NCBI RefSeq assembly: GCF_900156495.1
Contig: NZ_FTNT01000017.1
Location: 1 to 43,152 of the forward strand
Direction: 5' to 3'
DNA length: 43,152 bases
Source of the DNA: Williamsia sterculiae
GTDB taxonomy: Bacteria; Actinomycetota; Actinomycetes; Mycobacteriales; Mycobacteriaceae
In this document: piece after piece, positions 8,227 through 17,653 of the stretch
Numbering within the stretch: the stretch's first letter is position 1
How the letters are laid out: each line of letters opens with the position of its first letter
Translations under genes and position numbers: made by a program
Notes under the pieces: generated by a model
Databases searched by the model: none
Told to the model about the DNA's origin: nothing
Seen by the model: the letters and a program-made list of their open reading frames with translations, nothing else

Positions 8227-9429
8227 ATGACGTCGACCGACGTCGCCGACACAGCTCGTCCGACCCGGGATCGTCGGGCTCGGCTGGGTGTCTCGACGAT
8301 CTTCTTCCTCAACGGCCTGCTTGCCGCGATGTGGGTCGCGCACATCCCGGTGATCTCCGGTCGCGCGGGCATCGACCACGGCACCCTCGGCTGGCTGTTG
8401 GTGGTGACCGGACTGTCGGCGTTCGTCGCCATGCAGGTGTTCGGCCGGTTGGCCGACCGGTTCGGCAGCCGCGGACCGACCACCGTCGCCGCCCTGGGTC
8501 TGGTCGGCGCGGTATTCGGGCCCGCGGCGGCGACGAACCTGACCGGACTGACGATCGGCGTCGTCGCGTTCGGCTTCGCCAACGGGGCCCTCGACGTGTC
8601 GATGAACACCCAGGCCGTCGTGGTCGAACGTGCCTACCGTCGTCCGCTGCTGTCGTCGATACACGCCTACTTCTCGCTCGGCGGACTGCTCGGCTCGCTG
8701 GTCGTCGCCGTCGGCCTCTGGGTGGGTGCGCCCATCCTGGTCACGGTGACGGTCGTGGCCGCGATCGGACTGCTCGTCACCCTGGCGATGTATGCGCTGA
8801 TGTTGCCCGGTTTCGGTCCGCCTGCCGACGTAGACGCGCACGACGACGCGCCCGAGCCGTCGCGGCGGTCGCTGCTGGCCAAGGCGGCGTTGATGGCCGC
8901 GGTCGCCTTTGCGCTCATGCTCGCCGAGGGGACCGCCTACGACTGGAGTGCGCTGCACATGGTCGAGCGCCACGGCAGCAGTGATGCCGTCGGTGCGGTC
9001 GCGTTCGGTGCGTTCTCGCTGACGATGTTGATCACCAGGTTCGCCGCCGACACCCTGGTCGCCCGCTTCGGTCCGGTGGCCGTGGTACGCGGTGGCGCGG
9101 CGATCGCGACGGTGGGCATGGTGGTGGTGATCTCGGCACCGGTGGCGTCGGTGGGGATCCTCGGCTGGGCGATCTTCGGGGTGGGTGTGGCCGCGGGTGT
9201 CCCGCAACTGTTCAGTGCGGCGGGCAACCTCTCGCACGCGTCGAGTGGACGGGTCATCTCCGCGGTGGTCGGCTGCGGTTACCTGGGGTTGTTGGCCGGC
9301 CCGGCGGTCATCGGCTTCATCAGCCGTCACACCACTCTCGGTGTCGCGTTGTGGCTCGCCGCCGCGGCGACCGCATTCGGCTGTGCGGGTGCCGGTGTGG
9401 TCCGCAATCGTGCCAGACTGGAAGGGTGA
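8227..9429 (+). CDS. MFS transporter
   Basis: The 400-residue protein is almost wholly hydrophobic, with about 12 membrane segments. The loop after segment 2 (FGRLADRFGSRG) is the conserved MFS motif A. An NGALDVSMNTQAV segment resembles YbjJ/fucose-permease-like members. The ATG was chosen because the frame upstream lies inside the thiamine-binding gene in another frame. The last 4 nt (GTGA) overlap the start of the thioredoxin gene, so those two are translationally coupled. The substrate is unknown; the neighbouring thiamine-binding protein makes a thiamine-like compound one weak possibility. Confidence 0.85.
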   Translation: MTSTDVADTARPTRDRRARLGVSTIFFLNGLLAAMWVAHIPVISGRAGIDHGTLGWLLVVTGLSAFVAMQVFGRLADRFGSRGPTTVAALGLVGAVFGPAAATNLTGLTIGVVAFGFANGALDVSMNTQAVVVERAYRRPLLSSIHAYFSLGGLLGSLVVAVGLWVGAPILVTVTVVAAIGLLVTLAMYALMLPGFGPPADVDAHDDAPEPSRRSLLAKAALMAAVAFALMLAEGTAYDWSALHMVERHGSSDAVGAVAFGAFSLTMLITRFAADTLVARFGPVAVVRGGAAIATVGMVVVISAPVASVGILGWAIFGVGVAAGVPQLFSAAGNLSHASSGRVISAVVGCGYLGLLAGPAVIGFISRHTTLGVALWLAAAATAFGCAGAGVVRNRARLEG

Positions 9430-10433
9430 GCCGACCTCAACAACGTCAGCAGGCCGCGGCTGCCGCCCGGGCAGCAGCCATGTCCGGTGCGGTGGACCTG
9501 TCCGGACTCAAGGAGCGGGCCGACGCCCAGCGCAGTAGGCCGGCCGGCCCCCCGGGTGGCGGTGGCCGCGCTCCCGGTGGAGCGGTGACCGGTGCGCAGG
9601 CGGCCGATGGGTCCGCTGCGGGTGGGCCGGGGCCATCGGTGCCCGCGGTGTTCGATGTCGACGAGGCCTCCTTCGAGTCCGATGTCATCGGGCTCAGTGA
9701 CCAGGTGGTCGTGGTGGTGGACCTCTGGGCCGACTGGTGCCAGCCGTGTAAGCAGTTGTCCCCGGTGCTCGAACAGCTGGCCGAGCAGGCCGGTGGTCGT
9801 TGGGTGCTGGCCAAGATCGACATCGAGGCCAATCCGCGCATCCAACAGGCCTTCGGTGTCCAGTCCATCCCCACCGTGGTCGCGATCGCGCAGGGACAGC
9901 CGGTGTCGGCCTTCCAAGGGGTGCAACCTGCCGAGCAGATCCAGCGCTGGCTCGACGACGTCTTCGCCAAGGTCGGCGACGCGCTGCCCGGTGTGAACAT
10001 CGCCGACGCCGCGCCGGTCGAGGATCCGGTGGACCCGCGTATGCACGAGGCCGAGAACCGGTTGAACAGCGGTGATCTCGAGGGAGCGCTGGTCGAGTAC
10101 CGGGCGTTGGCCGAGGCTGATCCCGGCAACGTCGAGGCGGCCTCCGCGGCGCGCAACGTCGAGTTCCTGCTGCGGGCAACCGCTCACGACCCCGCGGTGA
10201 CGGAGACCGCCGCGGCCGACGACGTCGACGGCCAACTCGCCGCGGCCGACGTGCTGTTGCTCGACCAGCAACCCGAGGCCGCGTTCGACCGGCTGATCGC
10301 CCTGATCCGCACCACGAGCGGTGACGAACGGACCACCGTGCGCACGAGGCTGCTGTCGTTGTTCGAACTCTTCGACCCGGCCGAACCGTTCGTCATCTCG
10401 GCGCGACGGAAGCTCGCCAGCGCCCTCTTCTGA
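9426..10433 (+). CDS. Thioredoxin-domain protein with TPR-like C-terminus (CnoX/YbbN-like)
   Basis: The 335-residue protein has a low-complexity Ala/Gly/Pro N-terminus (about 1-70). A thioredoxin fold follows at about 72-185, with the active site WCQPC (C105, C108). A helical tetratricopeptide-like tail covers 200-335 (EAENRLNSGDLEGALVEYRAL). This is the layout of YbbN/CnoX co-chaperones, which hold unfolding proteins under oxidative stress. The central pair is Q-P rather than the usual G-P of reducing thioredoxins; E. coli CnoX lacks a normal CGPC as well. The GTG start is embedded in the MFS stop (GTGA). ATG at 9480 (MSGAVDLSG) is the alternative and matches the family's conserved start better. 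Orthologue by synteny: Rv1324. Confidence 0.87.
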   Translation: MSRPQQRQQAAAAARAAAMSGAVDLSGLKERADAQRSRPAGPPGGGGRAPGGAVTGAQAADGSAAGGPGPSVPAVFDVDEASFESDVIGLSDQVVVVVDLWADWCQPCKQLSPVLEQLAEQAGGRWVLAKIDIEANPRIQQAFGVQSIPTVVAIAQGQPVSAFQGVQPAEQIQRWLDDVFAKVGDALPGVNIADAAPVEDPVDPRMHEAENRLNSGDLEGALVEYRALAEADPGNVEAASAARNVEFLLRATAHDPAVTETAAADDVDGQLAAADVLLLDQQPEAAFDRLIALIRTTSGDERTTVRTRLLSLFELFDPAEPFVISARRKLASALF

Positions 10434-10464
10434 GTCGGTCGGGTCCGCGGCGACGCGCACCGAG

Positions 10465-10546
10465 ACTGCGGGAAATCGGATCTCCCGCAGTTTCGGTGAC
10501 TTCCCGCAGACACAACAGCAGCAGATCACGAGTACTGCGGGAGATC
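10465..10546. repeat. Four copies of ACTGCGGGA(A/G)ATC-like element in two inverted pairs
   Basis: The motif CTGCGGGA occurs on the plus strand at 10466-10473 and 10535-10542, and on the minus strand at 10483-10490 and 10502-10509. Copies at 10465, 10479 and 10534 extend to ACTGCGGGARATC. The first pair forms a 9-bp stem (10465-10473 with 10483-10491) followed by GTTTC, so it can act as a terminator for the thioredoxin gene. The second pair faces the end of glgB. The whole lies between two convergent genes and may be a dispersed intergenic repeat of this genus. Confidence 0.7.
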
Positions 10547-10554
10547 CCGCGTGG

Positions 10555-12786
10555 TCAGTCCGCGGCCAGCGTGGCCTCGGCCGTCGACGCGACGTCCGGG
10601 GTGAGCCAGATGGCGCCGTTGGCGGGCAGGGTCAGCTCCGCCGACGTGGCCCGGCCGTGCCATGGCTCACCGTCCGCGATCACCCGGCCGAGATTGCCCT
10701 TGCCCGACCCGCTGTACTCGGGGGCGTCGGTGTTGATCACCTCCGTCCAGGCGCCGGCTTGCGGCAGCCCGATCCGGTAGTTCTCCCGCGTCATCCCCGA
10801 GAAGTTGAAGATGCAGGCGACCACGCTGCCGTCCGAGCCGAACCGCAGGAAGCTGATGATGTTGCCCGCGGTGTCGTTGGCGTCGATCCACGAGTAACCA
10901 TTGGGCGACGCGTCCTGGTCGTAGAGGGCGGAGAGTGCCCGGTAGGTGGTGTTCAGGTCGATCACCAGCTTCTGCACGCCGGCGTGCAGTTCGCCCTCCC
11001 AGCCCTCGAGCTGCGACCAGTCGAGGCTGCGGTTCTCCGACCATTCCGCCGTCTGCGCGAATTCCTGGCCCATGAACAACAGCTGTTTGCCGGGATGGGC
11101 CCACATGTAGGCCAGGAACACCCGGACCCCGGCAGCCTTGGCGTGGGTGTCACCCGGCATCCGGCTCATCAGCGTGCCCTTGCCGTGCACCACCTCGTCG
11201 TGGCTGATCGGCAGCACGAAGTTCTCGCTCCACGCATACATCAGCGAGAAGGTGATCTCGTGATGATGGAACGACCGGTGGATCTGGTCCCTGGTCAGGT
11301 ATCCCAGGGTGTCGTGCATCCAGCCCATGTTCCATTTGAAGGTGAAACCCAGACCTCCCAGATTGGTCGTTCGGGTCACGCCGGGCCACGACGTCGACTC
11401 CTCGGCCACCGTCACCACACCGGGGTGGTGCTTGTGCACCGTCGCGTTCATCTCCTGCAGGAACTGCACCGCTTCCAGGTTCTCCCGGCCGCCATGGATG
11501 TTGGGTGACCAACCACCCTCGGGTCGCGAGTAGTCCAGGTAGAGCATCGAGGCGACCGCGTCGACCCGCAGGCCGTCGATGTGGAACTGGTCGAACCAGA
11601 ACAGCGCGTTGGCCACCAGGAAGTTGCGGACCTCGGGGCGGCCGAAATCGAAGACGTAGGTGCCCCAGTCGAGTTGCTCACCTCGGCGCGGATCGCTGTG
11701 TTCGTAGAGGGCGCTGCCGTCGAATCGGGCCAGCGCCCACTCGTCCTTGGGGAAATGCGCGGGCACCCAGTCGACGATGACCCCGACGCCGAGGGAGTGC
11801 AGATGGTCCACGAACGCGCGGAACTCGTCAGGGGTGCCGAACCGCGACGTGGGCGCGAAGTACGAGGTGACCTGATATCCCCAGGACCCGCCGAACGGGT
11901 GCTCGGCCACCGGCAGCAACTCGACGTGGGTGAACCCCATCCGCACCACGTAATCGCCGAGTTCGGTGGCGAGTTGACGATAGTCGAGGCCCATCCGCCA
12001 CGAACCCAGATGTACCTCGTAGACGCTCATCGGCTCCACCACGGCACGGGAGTCCATCCGTTTGGCGACCCAGGCGGTGTCGCCCCAGACGTGGTCGGAA
12101 TCGTCGACGACCGACGCGGTGGCCGGCGGCACCTCGGTGCGGCGCGCCATCGGATCGGCCTTCTCGCGCACCACCCCGTCGGCACCGTGGACGCGGAACT
12201 TGTAGCGGGTTCCCACGCCGACGTCGGGCACGAACACCTCCCACACGCCGGTACTCCCCAGTGACCGCATGGGCGCGGTCCGAGCCCTCCACCCGTCGAA
12301 GGAGCCGAAGACCGTGACCCCCCGAGCATTCGGGGCCCAGACCGCGAACGACGTGCCGCTGACCGGACCGTCGGGGGTCTGGTACCCACGATGGTGTGCG
12401 CCGAGGACCTCCCACAGTCGTTCATGCCGGCCCTCGGAGAACAGGTGTAGATCCAGCTCGCCGAGGCTCGGCAGGAACCGGTACCCGTCGGCGACCACGT
12501 GGTCGGTGGTGCCACCGGAACCGTCGGGGTAGGTCACCCGATATCGGTAGTCGACGAGGTCCGTGACGGGCACCGCGACCACGAACAGATCGTCACCCTG
12601 TCGCTGCATCGGGTGGTCCACCCCACCGATCACCGCGACCACCGCGACCGCGTCGGGGCGCAGGGTGCGCAACACCGTGTGATCACCGACCTCGTGCGCA
12701 CCGAGCACCGCGTGTGGGTTGTGATCGGTTCCGGACTGCAGTCGCAACAGTTCCTCGTCGGAGATCGCTGCGTTGACACCGGTCAT
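10555..12786 (-). CDS. glgB: 1,4-alpha-glucan branching enzyme GlgB
   Basis: The 743-residue GH13 enzyme adds alpha-1,6 branches to glycogen or capsular glucan. The N-terminal half has tandem carbohydrate-binding (CBM48-like) domains (about 20-120 and 130-225). The catalytic barrel shows the nucleophile D409 in DGLRVDAV, the acid/base E462 in AEESTSWPG, and the transition-state residue in [13 protein letters not shown]. Length fits mycobacterial GlgB with the extra N-terminal domain. The ATG has GGTGAT 8 nt upstream. It lies 66 nt after glgE on the same strand, so glgE-glgB form an operon, as in M. tuberculosis Rv1327c-Rv1326c. GlgE makes the linear chains that GlgB branches. Confidence 0.96.
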   Translation of the reverse strand: MTGVNAAISDEELLRLQSGTDHNPHAVLGAHEVGDHTVLRTLRPDAVAVVAVIGGVDHPMQRQGDDLFVVAVPVTDLVDYRYRVTYPDGSGGTTDHVVADGYRFLPSLGELDLHLFSEGRHERLWEVLGAHHRGYQTPDGPVSGTSFAVWAPNARGVTVFGSFDGWRARTAPMRSLGSTGVWEVFVPDVGVGTRYKFRVHGADGVVREKADPMARRTEVPPATASVVDDSDHVWGDTAWVAKRMDSRAVVEPMSVYEVHLGSWRMGLDYRQLATELGDYVVRMGFTHVELLPVAEHPFGGSWGYQVTSYFAPTSRFGTPDEFRAFVDHLHSLGVGVIVDWVPAHFPKDEWALARFDGSALYEHSDPRRGEQLDWGTYVFDFGRPEVRNFLVANALFWFDQFHIDGLRVDAVASMLYLDYSRPEGGWSPNIHGGRENLEAVQFLQEMNATVHKHHPGVVTVAEESTSWPGVTRTTNLGGLGFTFKWNMGWMHDTLGYLTRDQIHRSFHHHEITFSLMYAWSENFVLPISHDEVVHGKGTLMSRMPGDTHAKAAGVRVFLAYMWAHPGKQLLFMGQEFAQTAEWSENRSLDWSQLEGWEGELHAGVQKLVIDLNTTYRALSALYDQDASPNGYSWIDANDTAGNIISFLRFGSDGSVVACIFNFSGMTRENYRIGLPQAGAWTEVINTDAPEYSGSGKGNLGRVIADGEPWHGRATSAELTLPANGAIWLTPDVASTAEATLAAD

Positions 12787-12852
12787 GGGATCATCACCTG
12801 CTTCGGGTCGTCGGTGGTCGGGAACGGCGGATGTCCTGCTGCAGCGGGACGA

Positions 12853-14865
12853 TCAGGCCTCGGGTGACTCGAGCCGGAACGCCAGATCGCGGCGAGCGGG
12901 CGCGGGTATGGGTGGTAGCGCGACGATGTGCGCCACCGCTCGCCAGGGCTCGAGTCGGACGTAATTGGCCTGCCCCCAATGGAAATTCTCACCGGAGACC
13001 TCGTCGACTCCGGAGAAGCGATCCTGCCAGTCATAACCCAGCGCGGGTAGGTCGAGCCAGAGGGTGGACTCCTCCGCACCGAACGGATTGATGTTGACCA
13101 CCACGACCACACTGTCACCGGTCACCGGATCGAACTTCGAGTACGCGATCAGTGCCTCGTTGTCGAGGTGGTGAAAGTGGATGTTCCGCAGTTGCTGCAG
13201 CGCCGGGTGCCTGCGCCGGATGTCGTTGAGAGAGGTGATCCACGGCTCCAACGACTCCCCACGGCTCGCGGCGGCCTTGTAGTCGCGCGGACGCAACTCG
13301 TACTTCTCCGAGTCCAGATACTCCTCGCTGCCCGGACGCACCGCCTGGTGTTCGAACAGTTCGTACCCGCTGTACACCCCCCAGGTGGGTGACAGGGTCG
13401 CCGCCAACGCCGCCCGCAACGCGAACATCCCCGGCCCCCCGTGCTGCAGGCTCTCGTGCAGGATGTCCGGGGTGTTGACGAACAGATTCGGCCGGGACTG
13501 GTCTGCGTGCTCGGCGATCTCGGAGCCGAATTCGGTCAGCTCCCACTTCGCTGTGCGCCAGGTGAAGTAGGTGTAGGACTGGCTGAACCCGAGTTTGGCG
13601 AGACCGTAGAGCCGCGCGGGTCGAGTGAAAGCCTCCGCCAGGAACAGCACGTCCGGGTGTCGGCGTTTCACCTCGACGATGGCCCATTCCCAGAAATCCG
13701 GCGGCTTGGTGTGGGGGTTGTCGACCCGGAATATCTTGACCCCCAGACCGATCCAGTGCAGCATCACGGCAAGCACGGCCCGGTAGATGCCGTTGCGATC
13801 GTTGTCGAAGCTCAGCGGGACGATGTCCTGGTACTTCTTGGGCGGGTTCTCGGCGTAGGCGATGGTGCCGTCGGGCAACACCGTGAACCAGTCGGGATGT
13901 TCGGTGGTCCACGGGTGATCGGGGGCGCACTGCAGAGCCAGGTCGAGGGCGACCTCCATGTTCAGCTCACGCGCCCGATCGACGAAGTAGCGGAAGTCGT
14001 CCACGGATCCCAGCGCGGGATTGATGGCATCGTGTCCCCCGAACTGCGAGCCGATGGCCCACGGCGACCCGACATCGCGCTCATCAGGGGTCAGCGTGTT
14101 GTTGCGGCCCTTGCGATTCACCTCGCCCACCGGATGGATGGGCGGTAGATAGACCACGTCGAACCCCATGTCGGCGACCCGTGGCAGATCCGCGGTCGCC
14201 GTCAGGAAGGTGCCGTGCACCGGGTGGCCGTCGTCGTCCCACCCGCCGGTGGATCGCGGGAACATCTCGTACCAGGAGCCGAACAGTGCGCGACGGCGAT
14301 CCACCCAGACACGGTGGGTGCGGCTCTTGGTCACCAGCTCACGCACCGGATACTCGACCAGCAGGGCGTGCACGTCGTCCGACAGGGCAGGTCCCACGCG
14401 GTCGGCGAGCTCACCGTCGGACCGCAGCGCGGCCACCGCGTCGGCCACCGTGTGCCGATCCTCGGACGGCAGACCGGTCATCGACCGTTCCAGCAGGCGC
14501 GCACCCACCTCGATGTCGTTGGCCAGCTCGCCCGGTCCCTGCCCGGCGTCGATCTTCTTGGTCATCGCCGAGAACCAGGTGGCGAACGGATCGCTCCAAC
14601 CGTCGATCCGGAAACTCCAGTAACCGGGCACGTCGGGGACGAACGCGGCGTTGAAGGTGTCCGGTTCGCGTGCCGGGCGCATCCTGGCCTCGACCGGCCG
14701 GGCCCGGTCGGGGCCCTCCACGTGCAGGGTCGCCGCGACCGCATCGTGGCCCTCCCGCCAGACCGTGCCGCTGACCGGTATGAACTCGCCGACAACGGCT
14801 TTGGCGGCGAACTGTCCGGCGGAGATCACCGGCGCCATGTCGTCTATGCCAATGCGACCGATCAC
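12853..14865 (-). CDS. glgE: Alpha-1,4-glucan:maltose-1-phosphate maltosyltransferase GlgE
   Basis: The 670-residue GH13_3 enzyme transfers maltosyl units from maltose-1-phosphate onto alpha-glucan, the key step of the TreS/Pep2-GlgE route. Family marks are the [19 protein letters not shown]-terminal domain, the [18 protein letters not shown] loop, the nucleophile D382 in [10 protein letters not shown], and the acid/base E411 in AEAFTRP. The GTG start gives an N-terminus ([15 protein letters not shown]) matching the conserved domain edge. A more distal AAGGGA is the only visible ribosome-binding hint. The upstream gap holds a tandem repeat that may be regulatory. glgP, which lies between glgE and dinG in M. 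tuberculosis, is absent here. Confidence 0.96.
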   Translation of the reverse strand: MIGRIGIDDMAPVISAGQFAAKAVVGEFIPVSGTVWREGHDAVAATLHVEGPDRARPVEARMRPAREPDTFNAAFVPDVPGYWSFRIDGWSDPFATWFSAMTKKIDAGQGPGELANDIEVGARLLERSMTGLPSEDRHTVADAVAALRSDGELADRVGPALSDDVHALLVEYPVRELVTKSRTHRVWVDRRRALFGSWYEMFPRSTGGWDDDGHPVHGTFLTATADLPRVADMGFDVVYLPPIHPVGEVNRKGRNNTLTPDERDVGSPWAIGSQFGGHDAINPALGSVDDFRYFVDRARELNMEVALDLALQCAPDHPWTTEHPDWFTVLPDGTIAYAENPPKKYQDIVPLSFDNDRNGIYRAVLAVMLHWIGLGVKIFRVDNPHTKPPDFWEWAIVEVKRRHPDVLFLAEAFTRPARLYGLAKLGFSQSYTYFTWRTAKWELTEFGSEIAEHADQSRPNLFVNTPDILHESLQHGGPGMFALRAALAATLSPTWGVYSGYELFEHQAVRPGSEEYLDSEKYELRPRDYKAAASRGESLEPWITSLNDIRRRHPALQQLRNIHFHHLDNEALIAYSKFDPVTGDSVVVVVNINPFGAEESTLWLDLPALGYDWQDRFSGVDEVSGENFHWGQANYVRLEPWRAVAHIVALPPIPAPARRDLAFRLESPEA

Positions 14866-14917
14866 CTGTGCCGACCATCCCTTCTCACGCCGAAACCGCC
14901 TACTCCAAACCGTAGGG

Positions 14918-14990
14918 GATACCCAAGGGTTTGGCTCTGGGTATCACACCTGCGGTGGGCGGGGTATCACACCTGCGGTGGGCGGGGTAT
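14918..14990. repeat. Hairpin and tandem 23-bp repeat upstream of glgE
   Basis: Two exact 23-bp copies (14941-14963 and 14964-14986) stand head to tail, with a third copy broken after GTAT. Each copy contains the small dyad CACC-TGC-GGTG. Just before them, GATACCCA (14918-14925) pairs with TGGGTATC (14938-14945), the second arm running into the first repeat. The block lies in the 134-bp space between the dinG stop and the glgE start and fits a multi-site operator or a slipped-strand duplication. Confidence 0.75.
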
Positions 14991-14999
14991 GCGGCGATG

Positions 15000-17063
15000 T
15001 CAGTGACTCGCGGTCGGTTGCAGGCGACGCAGTGCCGCGCGGGTGACACCCGGGTCCGTGGTCGACCAGAACGGCGGCAGCGAGGCGCGGAGGTAACCCG
15101 CGTACCGGGCGGTGGCCAACCGGGGGTCGAGCACCGCGACCACCCCGCGGTCGGTGGTCGAGCGCAGCAGTCGTCCGGCGCCCTGGGCCAACAGCAGGGC
15201 GGCGGCGTTCGCGGCCACGGCCATGAACCCGTTGCCGCCGCGCAGCTCCACCGCCCGCTGGCGAGCGGCCAGCAGGGGGTCGTCGGGTCGGGGAAACGGT
15301 ATGCGATCGATGGTCACCAGACTCAGCGACGGACCCGGCACATCGACGCCCTGCCAGAGCGACAGGGTGCCGAACAGGCAGGTGCTCTCGTCCGCGGCGA
15401 AGTCCCGGATCAGGCTGCCGATGGCGTTGTCGCCCTGGCACAGGATCGGGACGTCGAGGCGTTCGCGCATCGCGGCGGCCGCCTCCTTGGCCGCACGGAT
15501 CGACGAGAACAGGCCCAGTGTGCGACCTCCCGCAGCGTCGATCAGCTCGGCGAGTTCGTCGAGGGTGGCCTCGGCGATGGCATCACGACCCGGGGCGGGG
15601 AGTCGGCGGGCGACGTAGAGGATCGCCGAATGCGGGTAATCGAAGGGCGACCCGGCGTCCAGGCCGTGCCAGCGGACGTTGTCGGTGTCCGCCGGGGCGG
15701 TCTTCCCGGTGGCCGTCACGTCCAGTGCGGCGGTGGTGGTCGACGGCGACCCGTCGCCACTGCGTCCCTCCGCGGGCAGTCCCCAGGTGGCGGCCAGGGC
15801 GTCGAAGTTGCCACCGACGGTCAGCGTCGCCGAGGTCAGGATGACGGTGCTGTGTGCGAACAGTGCCGATCTCAGCAACCCACCCACCGACAGTGGCGCC
15901 ACCTTCAGCACCCGGCGCTTGTCACCGCGCGCGAACTCCTCGGCCACCCACACCACGTCGCGGCGCTTCGACTCGTCCGGTTCGTCGAACGCGCACAGGA
16001 TTCGCACGGCGGTGTCGTGCAGATCCGTGACCGCGGTCAGCGCCGCCGAATGAGCAGCAACCGCATCGGAGTCGGCGAGCTTCCGGGCGGGGCCGATGGC
16101 GGTGTGCGCCCGCCACAGCCGGTCGCGCAATGCGGTGAACGCGGTGTCGGCGCCGGTGGGCAGTCGCGTCCACCGGCCGTGGTCGATGTCCTCCAACAGC
16201 TCGCCGACCAGTTCACCCGCACCGGTGATGTCGTCGGCGATCTCGTCGTCGAGCAGCGCGCCGCATCGTCGCGCCACGGCGGCGATCCCGGTGGCGGTGA
16301 TCTCCGCGGTACTCACCGACGTGATGCGGTCCACCAGTTCGTGGGCCTCGTCGACGATCACCACGTCGTGTTCGGGTAGTACGTTCACCGGATTCATCGC
16401 GTCGATGGCCAACATGGCGTGGTTGGTGACCACCACGTCCGCACGTCCGGCCGCCGCCCGCGCCTTCTCCGCGAAACAGTCGGCACCATAGCTACAGTTG
16501 GCGGCACCGAGGCATTCGCGGGCGGTGACGCTCACCTGCCGCCAGGCCGGGTCACCCACTCCGGCGTCGAGGTCGTCGCGGTCGCCGGTCTCGGTGTCCG
16601 ACGACCATTCACGCAGTCGTGTCACCTCACGACCCATCCGCGAGACCGCGAACGGATCGAACAGCTCGTCTCCCGGTTCGGGAGCGGCGTCGGCGTGGAT
16701 CTTGTTGAGACAGAGGTAGTTACCACGCCCCTTGAGGATGGCGAAGGTGGGTTCGCGGTTCAGCGGTCCGCGCAGGGCGCCCGCGAGGCGCGGCAGGTCC
16801 CGCTCGACCAGTTGCCGCTGCAGGGCGATGGTGGCCGTCGACACCACCACCGTGGCGTCATCGGCGACGGCGTGACGCACCGCGGGCACCAGATACGCCA
16901 ACGACTTCCCGGTCCCCGTGCCCGCCTGGACGGCGAGATGTTCACCGACGTCGATGCAGTGCGCCACCGCCGACGCCATCCGCAGTTGTCCGTCACGTCG
17001 TGCACCGCCTACACCGGTGACCGCGGCCTCGAGGAGTTCGGGGACCGCAGGCAATGAGCTCAT
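15000..17063 (-). CDS. dinG: DinG/XPD-family ATP-dependent DNA helicase with iron-sulfur cluster
   Basis: The 687-residue SF2 helicase has Walker A AGTGTGKS (47-54) and the DEAH box VDEAH (237-241). Four cysteines (C118, C184, C190, C196) sit between these motifs and fit the 4Fe-4S domain of DinG/XPD. A late GAGRLLRS motif (motif VI) is also present. Such 5'-3' helicases unwind forked DNA, R-loops or G-quadruplexes. The ATG overlaps the pncA stop (ATGA), so translation is coupled to the NAD-salvage genes pncB and pncA. Synteny with Rv1329c supports the name; DinG- versus YoaA-like function is not separable here. Confidence 0.93.
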   Translation of the reverse strand: MSSLPAVPELLEAAVTGVGGARRDGQLRMASAVAHCIDVGEHLAVQAGTGTGKSLAYLVPAVRHAVADDATVVVSTATIALQRQLVERDLPRLAGALRGPLNREPTFAILKGRGNYLCLNKIHADAAPEPGDELFDPFAVSRMGREVTRLREWSSDTETGDRDDLDAGVGDPAWRQVSVTARECLGAANCSYGADCFAEKARAAAGRADVVVTNHAMLAIDAMNPVNVLPEHDVVIVDEAHELVDRITSVSTAEITATGIAAVARRCGALLDDEIADDITGAGELVGELLEDIDHGRWTRLPTGADTAFTALRDRLWRAHTAIGPARKLADSDAVAAHSAALTAVTDLHDTAVRILCAFDEPDESKRRDVVWVAEEFARGDKRRVLKVAPLSVGGLLRSALFAHSTVILTSATLTVGGNFDALAATWGLPAEGRSGDGSPSTTTAALDVTATGKTAPADTDNVRWHGLDAGSPFDYPHSAILYVARRLPAPGRDAIAEATLDELAELIDAAGGRTLGLFSSIRAAKEAAAAMRERLDVPILCQGDNAIGSLIRDFAADESTCLFGTLSLWQGVDVPGPSLSLVTIDRIPFPRPDDPLLAARQRAVELRGGNGFMAVAANAAALLLAQGAGRLLRSTTDRGVVAVLDPRLATARYAGYLRASLPPFWSTTDPGVTRAALRRLQPTASH

Positions 17064-17653
17064 CGACCCACCGGTTCGCCGACCAGGTCGACACCGGCGT
17101 CACGCAACTGCGCGTAGGTGGCGGCCAGCGAGTCCGGTGCGACGGCCGCGGTGTGGTCCAACAGGACTCGCACCCGCAGTCCGGTCCGGGCAGCGTCCAG
17201 TGCGGTGGCCCGGACACAGTGATCGGTGGCGATGCCGACCACGTCCACCGCCCGGATCCCGCGGTCACGCAACCAGGTCTCCAGCGTGGCGCCGTCGTCG
17301 TCGGCACCTTCGAATCCCGAATACGCCGCGGAGTACCGGCCCTTGGAGAACACGTCCTGGGCGAGCGTGACGTCGAAGTCGGGGTGGAACTCGGCACCGG
17401 AGGTACCGACGCGGCAGTGCGGCGGCCAGCTGTCCACGAAGTCGGGCTCGTCGGAGAAGTGTGTACCCGGGTCGATGTGGAAGTCCCTGGTGGCCACCAC
17501 CGCCGAGTAGCCCTGCGCACCTGCCAGTTCGGTGACCGCGCGGGCCACCGCCGCGCCGCCGGTCACACCGAGTGCGCCGCCTTCGCAGAAGTCGTTCTGC
17601 ACGTCGACGATCACCAGGGCGGTCGGCGCGTCGGGTGTGTCGATGCCGGTCAT
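17060..17653 (-). CDS. pncA: Nicotinamidase PncA
   Basis: The 197-residue amidase hydrolyses nicotinamide to nicotinic acid (pyrazinamide to pyrazinoic acid in mycobacteria). The catalytic triad is D17 (VDVQNDF), K104 (SKGRYS) and C146 (ATDHCVRAT). The metal site is D57, H59, H65 and H79. All essential residues are present. Both ends overlap neighbours by 4 nt (ATGA): its start overlaps the pncB stop and its stop overlaps the dinG start. It therefore lies in a pncB-pncA-dinG operon. In M. tuberculosis pncA is elsewhere (Rv2043c), so this placement groups both Preiss-Handler entry enzymes. Confidence 0.95.
   Translation of the reverse strand: MTGIDTPDAPTALVIVDVQNDFCEGGALGVTGGAAVARAVTELAGAQGYSAVVATRDFHIDPGTHFSDEPDFVDSWPPHCRVGTSGAEFHPDFDVTLAQDVFSKGRYSAAYSGFEGADDDGATLETWLRDRGIRAVDVVGIATDHCVRATALDAARTGLRVRVLLDHTAAVAPDSLAATYAQLRDAGVDLVGEPVGR

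Noticed and set aside
6216-8609. Minus-strand reading frame of 797 codons over fadA4, DUF3817 and the thiamine-binding gene
   Set aside because: It is antisense to genes with clear family motifs. Its His/Arg/Gly-rich translation has no domain, as is common for frames opposite high-GC genes.
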